DNA of 25,887 nt, taken from NCBI GenBank assembly GCA_003614735.1, contig KZ992622.1:1-25887 (forward strand), given 5' to 3'. The stretch comes from Thamnocephalis sphaerospora. Its lineage: Eukaryota > Zoopagomycota > Zoopagomycetes > Zoopagales > Sigmoideomycetaceae. The translations under genes and the position numbers were made by a program. The number at the start of each line of letters is the position of its first letter. Within the stretch, counting starts at the first letter, position 1. The notes beneath the pieces were generated by a model that did not search any database, had not been told where the DNA came from, and saw nothing but the letters and a program-made list of their open reading frames with translations. Shown here piece after piece: positions 12,175 through 20,682 of this stretch.

Positions 12175-12629
12175 TTCGTATATTGCGCTACTATTGCTTC
12201 TCAGCACTGCGCTTCTGCTTATTACTTCTGTCCTGTTCCTTTTCTCATCATCCCCATCATCGCCTAGCCATTATACACCTAGTCCTCTCTCTCTCATACG
12301 CTGCGTCACTCCCTCCCACCGCTTTATCGACGTTGCTTGTCTCTGTTAAGCGCCGTTCCGACCTGTACGTTTCAGTGCCAATCGCCACTGCATCTGGATA
12401 GCTCGGCAGTTGCTTCTTTTATTCACGTTTGCTTTTCTTGGCGCGCGGCGTTGTTACCTCGGTTTACCCTTCTCGCTCGGCCTGCCATTTCATCTTTGGG
12501 ATACGCGCGTCGGCCAGGTACATGCCCGCTTTGTCTGGCCTCTCGCGCTCTTTCTTCCTTTGGCAGAAAGGGTTGTACTAACCTTGCGTGCTCACCTTTG
12601 CTGCAGATCTAGTCTCTTCATCCACCCCT

Positions 12630-12653
12630 CACCACCACCACCACCACCACCAC
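12630..12653. repeat. (CAC)8 trinucleotide repeat in the proximal leader
   Basis: Eight perfect CAC units lie 24 bases downstream of the putative leader acceptor and about 125 bases before the ATG at 12779, so they are probably transcribed in the 5' leader. Confidence 0.9.
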
Positions 12654-12778
12654 ACCACTGTTCTTTGATCCCTTCGCCGTTGCTGCTTGGTCATCATCTG
12701 CTTCGCACATAGATAGCCCATCAACGCTATTATCCATCATCATCCTTACCTTGCGCTTCTAGCCAATCACCCGCCAGC

Positions 12779-15061
12779 ATGGAGAACCTCTGTGCCCCTG
12801 TCGCTGACCGTCACGTGCCATTGGCTGTGATGCATGCGCAGCACCAGCTCCAGCTACAAATGCACATGGCCCAGCAGTCGCCCATGATGTCGCACTTCAA
12901 CCCACAGCTACTCCGCCCGATCCTTCCCGGTATGCCCATCATGCCAGATCCGTCATCGGCGGCTGCCGCGGCTGCTCCTGCGGCTGCTGCCACGCCGCCC
13001 AACTTTAGCCAGACGGCTGCCGCTCAGCTCATCTATCAGCAGCATCTGCTCCAGCAGCAATCGCAGTTTGCGATTGGTCTGCCGCCGCCACACGCTCAGC
13101 AGGCCCAGATGCAGCCTCTGGCCCCACAGCCGCAGCTTGTGTCGGCACAACTGCCGTCGCCGCCCGCCCAGCCACAGCCCCATGTGGTGCAGCCGGATGC
13201 GGCAGCGTATGGATATCCTGCGTCGATCCAGGCGCTTATTCAGGCCCAAACACAGCTGCAAGCTCACAAGAACAACCTGCGCAACGGAGATGTCTTCTTT
13301 TCCACGGCCGGCGATATGGCCGCCGACATTGACGGCGTGCTCGGCCATCTGCGCCCGGTGTCTCCGGCACTGTCGCCACCGCTGTCGCCAACCGAGTTTC
13401 TGACCGACGACGTGCCCGAGGTGAACACGCCGCTGTTTGACTATGAGACGCGCGAGACGGTCGAGTTTCCGGTCCCTGCTTCACCGCCAGCTGAGGCCGA
13501 ATTGGCCATGGAGAAGAAGCCGTCGATGGCCGCTGAGACCGACACTCAAGCAGTGGCTCCCGTCTGCGCTAAGCCCACGTTTATTCCGCTTGCTTCCGTC
13601 AACCCGGTGGCAACTGCTGTGACCGCCGGCAACGATACAAAGGCTGTGCTCCAGGCCTTTCGCCGCCAGCTGTGCGCCGGTGTGCTGCCGACGCCACCCG
13701 AAGCGGCCCGCTCAGGCCCGCTGCTGGACGCTGCAGAAGCAGCGCACAGCGACGCTAGCGTCAACGAATCGGAGGCTGCTGCACAGCGCAAGCGCAAGAC
13801 AAGTCCCGGTGTCGAGCGCAATGCGGCCAAGAACGCATTTGGCACGCGCAAGCGTCGTGCCCACTCGTCTGCTTCAGCGGACGGTCATGTAGCAGTTTTG
13901 TCGCGCAAAAAGGCCAAGCCGGCTCCCATTGTGATCAAGGAAGATGTGCCGCCCGCCAGCCCATCGCCCACACCGGCAGCTTCCGAGGACCGCGAACTGG
14001 CTCCGCCTCGTCCAACGCAGCGCCCGACCATTTTCGAGCAGCTGACCGAAGCTAGCATCGACTGGTGCCGTTACTGCGGCACCACCGAGGGCGTCAACTG
14101 GCGTCCTGGTCCCTGGGGCAAGCGCACACTCTGCAACAAGCACGGCTGCGACTACAAGGGCTACGGCTTTGCGTGCAAGCTGCCACGCCTCAATCTCACC
14201 GCCTACCAGCGCGAGTCCATTCACGAGCGTGAGCGCCCCGTGCTGCAGCTGTTCTGCACCGTCTGCCATTCGAGCGACTCGTGGCGTGGCAACGTGCTCG
14301 TCAGCTGCGAAGGCTGCCCCAAGGCATATCACCAGCGCTGCTTCCCCGGCGGCCTGTCGGACGAGGCCATCTGCGCCGGCACTGGCGCCTGGCACTGCAC
14401 CGCTGGCTGTGCCGAAAACGTACAAAAACGCCGCATCATCGTTGAGCTGCCGCGCAAGCGCCTGCCACTGATGCGCTCGCCCAAGGACGAAGATGCCAGC
14501 GACGCCGACAGCGTCGTGTCGATGCGCCGCGGCAGTTCGGTGAGCCTGTCGGAAGATGGTGGCTCGCCACGGGCCCGTGCTTTCCCCACCGCCACACCGG
14601 TGGCTATGCGTGCACGCTCGTACTCGGCCACTTCGGCCAGCAGCCTGGCGGCCATGTCGTCACGGCGCACTGCACGTGCCCGTCGTCGCCCATTCTACGG
14701 CGAGCTGGATGCGGACGAGGAGGAAATGGCGCGCAATGTCGCCCGTGACGATATGGATGTGGTGCTTGGCCATCTACCGCGCTCCAGCGCTCCGCTCACC
14801 TGCCGCTCGCTCCTGACTGAGCAGTTCCGCTTTGCCAACCACAGCTACCATCATGAGCTGACCGCCAAGCACTGTGTCCAGGATGACGACGACGACGAAG
14901 AGGAGGAGGACGAGGAGGAAGATGTGGCTGCAGCACGCGTCCTGGTCGACGAAGAAGACGAAGAGGATGTTGCCGACGGCTACACCGCACGCCGTACTCG
15001 CGGTGTGCGAACAGAGAGTGACGATGAGGACGAGGAATGCGTCGCCACCTACTGGTCTTAG
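12779..15061 (+). CDS. GATA-like zinc finger plus PHD finger nuclear protein, single exon, 760 aa
   Basis: An intronless frame starts at CAGCATGG, the first ATG after a pyrimidine-rich leader. The N-terminal ~170 residues are rich in Gln, Pro, Ala and His. Basic, nuclear-localisation-like clusters lie at ~340-385 (RKRKTS, RKRRAH, RKKAKP). Residues 430-457 form a GATA-like finger (WCRYCGTTEGVNW...GKRTLCNKHG): Cys430, Cys433 and Cys452 fit the GATA spacing, but the usual fourth Cys is His455, with Cys457 two residues on. Immediately after it, residues 493-544 form a PHD-like C4HC3 finger (Cys493/496, 510/513, His518, Cys521, Cys540/544). The last ~60 residues are strongly acidic. GATA fingers bind DNA and PHD fingers read histone tails, so a chromatin-linked transcription regulator is likely. 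The target and the fungal orthologue name are not recognised. Confidence 0.88.
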   Translation: MENLCAPVADRHVPLAVMHAQHQLQLQMHMAQQSPMMSHFNPQLLRPILPGMPIMPDPSSAAAAAAPAAAATPPNFSQTAAAQLIYQQHLLQQQSQFAIGLPPPHAQQAQMQPLAPQPQLVSAQLPSPPAQPQPHVVQPDAAAYGYPASIQALIQAQTQLQAHKNNLRNGDVFFSTAGDMAADIDGVLGHLRPVSPALSPPLSPTEFLTDDVPEVNTPLFDYETRETVEFPVPASPPAEAELAMEKKPSMAAETDTQAVAPVCAKPTFIPLASVNPVATAVTAGNDTKAVLQAFRRQLCAGVLPTPPEAARSGPLLDAAEAAHSDASVNESEAAAQRKRKTSPGVERNAAKNAFGTRKRRAHSSASADGHVAVLSRKKAKPAPIVIKEDVPPASPSPTPAASEDRELAPPRPTQRPTIFEQLTEASIDWCRYCGTTEGVNWRPGPWGKRTLCNKHGCDYKGYGFACKLPRLNLTAYQRESIHERERPVLQLFCTVCHSSDSWRGNVLVSCEGCPKAYHQRCFPGGLSDEAICAGTGAWHCTAGCAENVQKRRIIVELPRKRLPLMRSPKDEDASDADSVVSMRRGSSVSLSEDGGSPRARAFPTATPVAMRARSYSATSASSLAAMSSRRTARARRRPFYGELDADEEEMARNVARDDMDVVLGHLPRSSAPLTCRSLLTEQFRFANHSYHHELTAKHCVQDDDDDEEEEDEEEDVAAARVLVDEEDEEDVADGYTARRTRGVRTESDDEDEECVATYWS

Positions 15062-15926
15062 GCCCTTTGCCACACCGCAGACGCCGGCGTCCTTGCCACC
15101 GCCATCACCATTCTCTCTGTTCCGTCCTTTTCGCATTCTTTCGCACTCTTTATTCGCATATCATGCTGCTGTTGCTGCTGTCATCATCATCTGTCGCTTC
15201 GTGTTGTCGTTATTGTCTGTATGGATATGCGCTTTCTGTCGCTGCAATGCTTGCCGCCCCACCGCCCACCTGCTCCTTTTGCACCACTTTGGTGCGCGCA
15301 TGCCTCTCTTTTGCGCAGCGCCATACATTCCACGGCGCCCACGCACGCTTTTTTCGTGTCTATACATGTTCGCTCCATCATCATCACCACTCATCATTAT
15401 CATCATCATCATCATCATCATCATGCATCACTCTCTGCACTTCCCCTTCCATGAGCCATGCGTGGGCATCGTGCCACTATCCGCCAACGCAACCTCCACT
15501 GGCAAACGGCTCCAGAGTGCCGGCGCCATCGTTCCCTGGCCTAGTCTCTCTCTCCACCTCCACCACATCATTCTTGATCGGCCTAGTGCCAGTCTACACG
15601 TGCAAGCATATCGCAGCCTGTGGGCTTTTCACCCTCGCATACAACATCCACCCACAGCCGTCTGCTTCTCAATACAATGTGTGGCCTCGTTTGCTCCTCA
15701 ATCCATGCCAGCTGGTATCTGTTCATTCATGGCACCACCGTAATTGTACGGGTAATGGTTAACGTAGCGTGTATTGCGGGTGGTTGTAGGGTACGAGCGG
15801 TGGCGTATCCAGGTTTTTGCATGTTACTTTCAGGATTGCTGCGGTGTGCGGCATGCGTGCACGGTCGGCAGATGTGCCAATCTACAGTGCAACCGGGCCG
15901 CAGACGTGGACTAGATCCGGGCAAAT
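15062..15926. other. Convergent intergenic region; pyrimidine-rich 3' flank of the GATA-like/PHD gene
   Basis: From the stop at 15061 to about 15740 the plus strand stays pyrimidine-rich (16 purines in the 60 bases from 15121) and then becomes balanced (31 in the 60 bases from 15721). The first part is therefore probably the 3' untranslated region of the upstream gene. The remaining ~190 bases precede the stop of RPA49 at 15927. The open frames here lack motifs. Confidence 0.5.
15376..15424. repeat. (CAT)n trinucleotide repeat, interrupted
   Basis: CAT units are interrupted near 15386-15400 and then form a perfect (CAT)8 run at 15401-15424, in the putative 3' untranslated region of the GATA-like/PHD gene. 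Confidence 0.95.
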
Positions 15927-17617
15927 TTACCGGCGACCACGGCGTACCTGGTCGTCAAACTTGAGCGGCACCGTAAGCATAGCCTTTTGCGCGCGACGTC
16001 CCTCCTCGGCGGATAGACCCAGCCGGTTACGCTCAGCCGCCGACAATGCGTGCAACTGGCAGCCAACGCTGCGCAGGTAGCTCTTCATCGTCGTTGTCGG
16101 CATGGAAAAGTCCCGCGCCAGCACATTGGGCAGCAGCGAAAACTGATCGAGATGCAGACAGAGCACAAGCGCATAGGCCACCAGCCGATGCTTGCAGTTG
16201 TCGGTCTTTTGCCGACTGCAGAGACGCGAGATTGGCGCGGTTAGCCATCCAAACGGGCCGACTTGCACTTGTTACCACCCTGCCTACGCCACTTACATTG
16301 GCTGGCCCGTCTTTTTGTCGTTTTGGCCGAGATCTTCGGTGAAGCGGTTGAAGAGCGTGGTGGCGATGACGGCGGGCATACTTGAGCAGGATTCCTTGAC
16401 GCGATCCAAAGTCACCGGGAACTGCTTGACGGCATACGAAAACTGGAACATGCAAGCAAGATAGTAGAGCAGTCGCAGCTGCTGCCGGTTGTTGGCCTGC
16501 ACCGCCAGAGGCAGACGCTCGTTCACATACGACGACGATCTAATTCAAAACGGTATAAGCATTCTATCGTCCAGTTCTGCTAGCCGCTGTAGACGACTTA
16601 CGTGTACGGCAGCCACTTGGCCCACTCCTCTTCCGACTTGGCCTGCAGCACCTTGGCCACCGGAACTGCATTGAGCTCTGCATCGCTCGCCACATCCTTG
16701 ATCAGGTAGACGTCCTCGGGCCGCTCAGCCTCTGCGTTGTAGGGCGGAATCGGACGCGTAGCACCCTGCATCTCCGTAATCTCATCTAATGGGCAAGTCG
16801 CAGGTATGAACGGATTAACGCCCAGTCCCAGTGACCTGCCATACGCATCCTGCACAGAACAACCTTGCAAGCACTTACCCAGAGCAGGCACATCGCTGGA
16901 ACGCTCGGCAATGGCGCCACGGATGACATCGGCCACGCCTTCTAGCTGCGTCACATCCACCTGGTTGCGTTCGCGCGCACGCACCGCTGCCTTTTGCTTC
17001 TTGTTGCCAAACGTTTCCTGCAGATGGTTGCGCGCCGCCAGGAACTGCAATCGTGGCATTGATCATACGCAGGTTAGCCACCGCTCTACTGTCACCGTGC
17101 CAAGCCTCATTGCTTACCGAGGACTGATCGGTGCTGGCTGCCGGTGCAAGATGAGCCAGCGCCTTCACCGACCGCTCCAGGGGAAACACCGATGTCGGCT
17201 GCAGCGTCAGGGTGCCGGCGCGCTTGTCGCGAATGCCCACCATGTAACTGTGGCCAGCGCAGTTAGCCATCGTCTTTCCGCGTGGCAATGCTTGCATCCT
17301 TACCGGCAGAACATGGACGTCTGCTGCTGCTCACCAAAGTTTTTGCCCACAAACTGGACGCGGTCCGTCTCGCACACGACAATACTCTGGTGCGCACGAC
17401 GGGTGCTCGTGTTGTTGAAGCGCTGGAATTCCGCATCGTTCTCCGGCGCCACCGACGGAATGGTCACTGCGCCAGAGCAGTCCAGTCGTTAGCCGACGGT
17501 ACGCAGCAGCCTACGCAGCAGCGAGTAGTGCCTACCAAGAACAGGTCCATTCTTCTCGTCGGTCACGCAGCACCGCACAGTTGCCGTCTCACGCTCAGTC
17601 TGCTTGCGTTTGCCCAT
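15927..17617 (-). CDS. RPA49: RNA polymerase I subunit A49 (Rpa49/PAF53), seven exons
   Basis: Exons on the minus strand: 17617-17536, 17466-17304, 17247-17118, 17044-16879, 16785-16602, 16539-16297, 16215-15927. They give 418 aa (yeast A49 is 415) with all phases consistent; introns are 56-93 nt, several with GCTAAC-type branch sites. The N-terminal part (YMVGIRDKRAGTLTLQPTSVFPLERSVKAL) matches the A49 dimerisation domain that pairs with A34.5. A linker follows (FGNKKQKAAVRARERNQVD). The C-terminal tandem winged-helix region contains SYVNERLPLAV..., LRLLYYLACMFQFSY and HRLVAYALVLCLHLDQFSLLPNVLARDF. A49 stimulates Pol I elongation and initiation on rDNA in the nucleolus. The upstream in-frame sequence lacks an ATG, so the start at 17617 is firm. 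Confidence 0.92.
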
Positions 17618-18261
17618 GGCTTTTACCAGAGTCGGAAAATGCGAAACAGTGGAAGCAGGATACACTGGCGCGAAAGCGTGATAACGATATATGCGCGTAT
17701 CAAAGAGCGACAAACAGTGCGATCGGGCGACGTGAATGGGCGGACGGGTTAAAGAAAAAAGAAAGAAAAAGACGAGCGTCCACACAAACACTCAAGTACT
17801 GCTGTGTCACCGTTGACCAGCTGGCCACGACGACTTGCCAATGCCTCTTTGAGATCATCGTGCAGCTGGGTGGTTTTGAGCAGGACACTGGTGATGATCA
17901 GGTACGCTTGTCTGCAGTTTGCCAGACTGTTGCTGTACTCTGCGCTCTGTTGATGCTTATACCAGTGAAATACCATAGTCTGTTTGCCTTGTCCATGAAC
18001 AATCAATTAGTTGCCTTGCAAATGAGCATATTTACGGCTTTACGGTTTTACTATTTCGCGTGGACCACACTATCCTTGCGGATAAACAGTAGAATGTCAT
18101 TTAGGTGTACTTTGAGAGAGCTGTGGTGTCCAGCGTCTTTGTGTGATCTCTCTGATGCCACTTGCAAAAGCATGGCACTAGTGGTCATCTAGTCCTGCAG
18201 ACACAGACCACTCGCTCTTTTACCAAACACATACACACACACACACACATACATCTAAAGC
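17618..18261. promoter_or_regulatory. Divergent promoter region between RPA49 and the 156-aa gene
   Basis: This 644-bp gap lies between two divergent starts. The first ~170 bases (minus-strand leader of RPA49) are pyrimidine-rich on the minus strand. The middle (17.9-18.2 kb) is more AT-rich than the surroundings. No conserved frame or RNA gene was recognised. The promoter role is inferred from gene arrangement. Confidence 0.5.
18233..18249. repeat. (AC)n microsatellite just upstream of a start codon
   Basis: A 17-base AC tract ends 12 bases before the ATG at 18262, so it probably lies within the 5' leader of that gene. Confidence 0.9.
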
Positions 18262-18941
18262 ATGGAGGAACAAGATCAGTGGACAGAGCGCGATGTGGCC
18301 CTTGACCGCTACCGTCGGCACCATGACTATATGGCGGAGCTGTTCTCGCCACACTCGGTTGGTAAGTAAGGTGGAATTACGTCTGTCGGCGACCTTGCAG
18401 CCCAAAGACTAGACGCTGATGTGGACGATGGGCGTAGACCGAATCGACCCGCCACAGTCGCCCTTTGACCTGTCCAAAGAGGAGACCGACAAGCTAAAGA
18501 CGCAGCTGGTAATGTTGCGTGTAGGAGGCGCAGTGTGATGTGGCCACGTCAGCGCTAAGCTATGTCGCGTTATTTACGCATAGACATTGAACGAAGCGGA
18601 ATTGGACGCCATCAATGGCAAGCATCGGGAGCGGCTGGAGCGCGTGAAAGCCGACGACGCTCAGTTCCGCGAGTCGCTCGCCAACATTCAGGCCGCCAGT
18701 AGCCCAGAGGTAAGTGTGATGTGTGAGCCTGCCAGCAGTGCCGAAGCAACTGATGCCCTGTCTGTAGGAATTGGAGGCACGGCGCAAGACACTGGAAGAC
18801 GCTGGTCTAGTGCTGGCGCGCGAAGATACGGTCGACAATGCGCAGGCAGCAAGCACGCGTACGCCTACAGTGCGTGTCAAGAAGGTGCCGGTGCCGGAGT
18901 CGGAAACATTCCCGCATAGTGAGAATCTGCTTTCCATGTAA
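18262..18941 (+). CDS. Small predicted helical protein, 156 aa, four exons, function unknown
   Basis: Exons 18262-18361, 18438-18508, 18584-18709 and 18768-18941 join in phase; introns are 58-76 nt with GTAAGT/GTAATG donors and CTGAT-type branch sites. The N-terminus has a charged/aromatic block (RYRRHHDYMAELFSP) followed by IDPPQSPFDLSKEE, which looks like a conserved motif. Residues ~55-125 are Glu/Arg/Leu/Ala-rich and probably form a long helix or coiled coil. The tail is Pro/Val/Lys-rich and ends in SENLLSM. There is no signal peptide or membrane segment. I do not recognise the family. The N-terminal block plus helix resembles small subunits of nuclear complexes, but that is only an impression. 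Confidence 0.72.
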
Positions 18942-19020
18942 CAATAACACTGGCGCATCCACCATTACACTGTAGTTTGTTTTCTTCTTCAAGGGTACTT
19001 TTCTGCTTCCACCGTTGACC

Positions 19021-20365
19021 ATGCCGCCTACAAAACGACTGCAGCCCTCCACCAGCTCCTCTTCCTCCTCCTCCGTGTCCTCTTCCTCTAGCACAGAGTC
19101 GTCGGACGCTTCTAGTACCTTGACCAGTGAAGCGTCCAGCGATAGCCAAAGTACAACTGTGTCAAAGTCATCTCATGCAGTAGGCACGAGTAAGCGGCAT
19201 CGGGCGGATTCAGGCCAGTCGCGTGCCAAAGTGCAGAAATCTGGTGAGCAGCTGTAGGATAGTGCTGCTTGCTTTCTGGTCCGTAGGCTAATATGCTAGT
19301 GCGCCACGCTGCCTGGGCAACGGACAGAGTACACCTGGCTTAACGAGTATCATCAGCCACGACTCAGCGAAGAGGGTCAGTACTATATTGTTTTGGCGCG
19401 GTAAGTAGCCCAAGAAGAACAAACGTATAGGATAGCTCTGATGTTTGATGACCAGATCTGCCCAGCATGCAGCCGCCATGTTTGCTATGCAACGGTGGCA
19501 GGAACTGGATTGTCCGGAAAAGCGCGAGTTTGACTCGGGCGGTCTTGTGCCAAGTATGCTTATCCATGTAGGCACGGGCGGCGAAGAAGCTTGGCAGCAT
19601 TACTGGCGATCGGCAGTCAGTGGACTGGAGCAGCAACGGCGGAGACGGCGTGGTCTTGGAGGACGGAGCAGGACACGTAAGCGAGATATTGCTGCTAATC
19701 ATCATGCGCAGCAGCATGCGCGCGCCGTTGAGAATGTCGACATGAGTGACACTACCACCGATGATGAGCATGACATGCAAGAGGACGTTGCTCATAACTC
19801 TACGGCATCAGAAGCATCAGAACAGCAAGCACAGCATTCTTCGTCACCTGACAGCGCGTCATCTTCAAGCGAGCTAAGCAGCATCGATCAAGGTAGTACG
19901 CGCACAAAACGCCAAACACCGCTGTGGAAGCAAAAGCCATTACCCTGCTGGATAGCAACGGGGCAGCAGCCGTCCATGGAGCGTGTTCATGTGTATCAGT
20001 GGCGTGCGCGTGCTTTGGGCACCAAGCGGGTTCGCACTCGCTTGCCGGTACGGCTACTGCGTGCCGAGTGGCTACGTCAGGTGGATGGCATTGGTGTGCC
20101 TATTCGGCCGGCAGCCCTCATTACGCTGAATGATGTTCGCCATCTCTACTGGTACACTGACACTGACAGAAGCGTGGATACCGACGAGGATTCTCAGTCA
20201 GTAAGCGAAGGTAGCCATGTTGATTCTGCCAATGACGGCGGGAATCATGAAGCATCGGCTTTGGTGGCAGCAAGTGAAGACGAGCATACCGATAGTGTGG
20301 TTTCGACAGAAACCTCTGAGGAAAACGACAACGATGATGACGACGACGACGATGATGATATATAG
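19021..20365 (+). CDS. Ser-rich, acid-tailed protein of unknown function, about 401 aa, three exons
   Basis: Proposed exons are 19021-19243, 19328-19400 and 19456-20365. The splice phases match (1, then 2), and both introns (84 and 55 nt) contain a CTAAT or CTGAT element. Exon 1 encodes a poly-Ser stretch (residues ~12-50) and a basic patch. Exon 2 and early exon 3 encode an aromatic, helical block (EYTWLNEYHQPRLSEE... AAAMFAMQRWQELDCPEK). Then come an Arg-rich run, a Ser/Glu-rich segment, a compact block (MERVHVYQWRARALG... RLLRAEWLRQVDG... LNDVRHLYWYTD) and a strongly acidic tail ending in a run of Asp. It is probably nuclear. No named domain was recognised. Exon 1 is the least certain part. 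An alternative 3' splice is described in the findings. Confidence 0.65.
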
Positions 20366-20414
20366 AATGGCGCGCCGGCTGACTCTCAAGTATGCAGTCG
20401 GCACTGTGTTGTAG

Positions 20415-20582
20415 CATAGATTTAAACTAGACCTAATAAATCTACAGGTAAATCCGCATGAGGTAACGCACATGATCATTCCGGGCAACCCAACGACAGA
20501 CTCGGTTTTCATGATGAGCATCACGCTGCCAAGGATGCAGAACGCGTTTGAGGGGTTTATCCACAGACAGAGCGATGGCAAG
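20415..20582 (+). pseudogene. Orphan exon-like coding fragment, 56 codons
   Basis: This segment is open throughout and reads like protein (FKLDLINLQVNPHEV, IIPGNPTTDSVFMM, RMQNAFEGFIHRQSDGK). A TTGTAG acceptor-like site precedes it, and GGCAAG|GTATGC, a good donor, follows. A second acceptor (CTACAG, ending 20446) lies inside. An AATAAA at 20435-20440 would otherwise be the poly(A) signal of the gene ending at 20365. No complete gene can be built around the piece. It may be an alternative last exon of that gene, or a remnant of another gene left by rearrangement. The family is not recognised. Confidence 0.4.
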
Positions 20583-20682
20583 GTATGCTGATAATAAAAG
20601 CCAAGACAGCCCAGGGCATCGCGTGCAGGCGCATTTGAAAAGAACGCTGTGAGGTAGTGGACTGCGCTATCAGCTCGTCCAA

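Larger units (their letters stand above)
9973..12606 (+). other. Putative long 5'-leader intron 2 of the GATA-like/PHD gene
   Basis: A consensus donor (CTACTG|GTAAGT) ends a ~280-base CT/CA-rich stretch that resembles a fungal leader exon. The acceptor side is very strong: TACTAAC at 12576-12582, then a pyrimidine-rich stretch and TGCTGCAG ending at 12606, 24 nt after the branch heptamer. The implied intron of 2.63 kb would be about 30 times longer than coding introns here. The acceptor is better supported than the pairing with this donor, because other promoters or donors could feed it. Confidence 0.4.
5551..12778 (+). promoter_or_regulatory. 7.2-kb gene-poor, pyrimidine-rich region upstream of the GATA-like/PHD gene (putative long leader or regulatory region)
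   Basis: No frame here shows a recognisable domain or credible exon chain on either strand, although several open frames of 100-216 codons exist because the DNA is GC-rich. From about 5.9 kb the plus strand is often pyrimidine-rich. Hand counts of purines per 60-base line are 18 at 7681, 11 at 9661 and 16 at 12241, against 29 within the downstream coding sequence (13441). The skew is strongest at 9.65-9.96 kb and 12.1-12.75 kb and weak near 10.7-10.9 kb (24-29 purines). Strong donor and branch/acceptor signals suggest a spliced 5' leader. At least seven simple repeats lie inside. No tRNA or rRNA gene was recognised. A long non-coding RNA or diverged lineage-specific genes cannot be excluded. 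Confidence 0.45.

Noticed and set aside
13874-14425. A 183-codon frame antisense to the zinc-finger region of the GATA-like/PHD gene
   Set aside because: It is a by-product of the GC-rich coding strand; the sense strand has unmistakable zinc-finger motifs.
14874-15762. Frames of 289 and 241 codons past the GATA-like/PHD stop
   Set aside because: They begin in the acidic-repeat coding DNA in another frame, cross the CAT repeat, and show no conserved motif.
17618-17791. In-frame N-terminal extension of RPA49
   Set aside because: The frame is open upstream but contains no ATG, and its translation (Phe/Leu/Ser-rich) looks like a pyrimidine-rich leader.
17581-18192. A 203-codon plus-strand frame in the RPA49 divergent promoter
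   Set aside because: It starts antisense to RPA49 exon 1 and has no recognisable motif or splice continuation.
19244-19327. Alternative acceptor sites for intron 1 of the 19021-20365 gene (CGTAG near 19287, CTAG near 19302)
   Set aside because: Both lead to a stop codon after splicing from the GTGAGC donor; the CAG ending at 19327 keeps the frame open.
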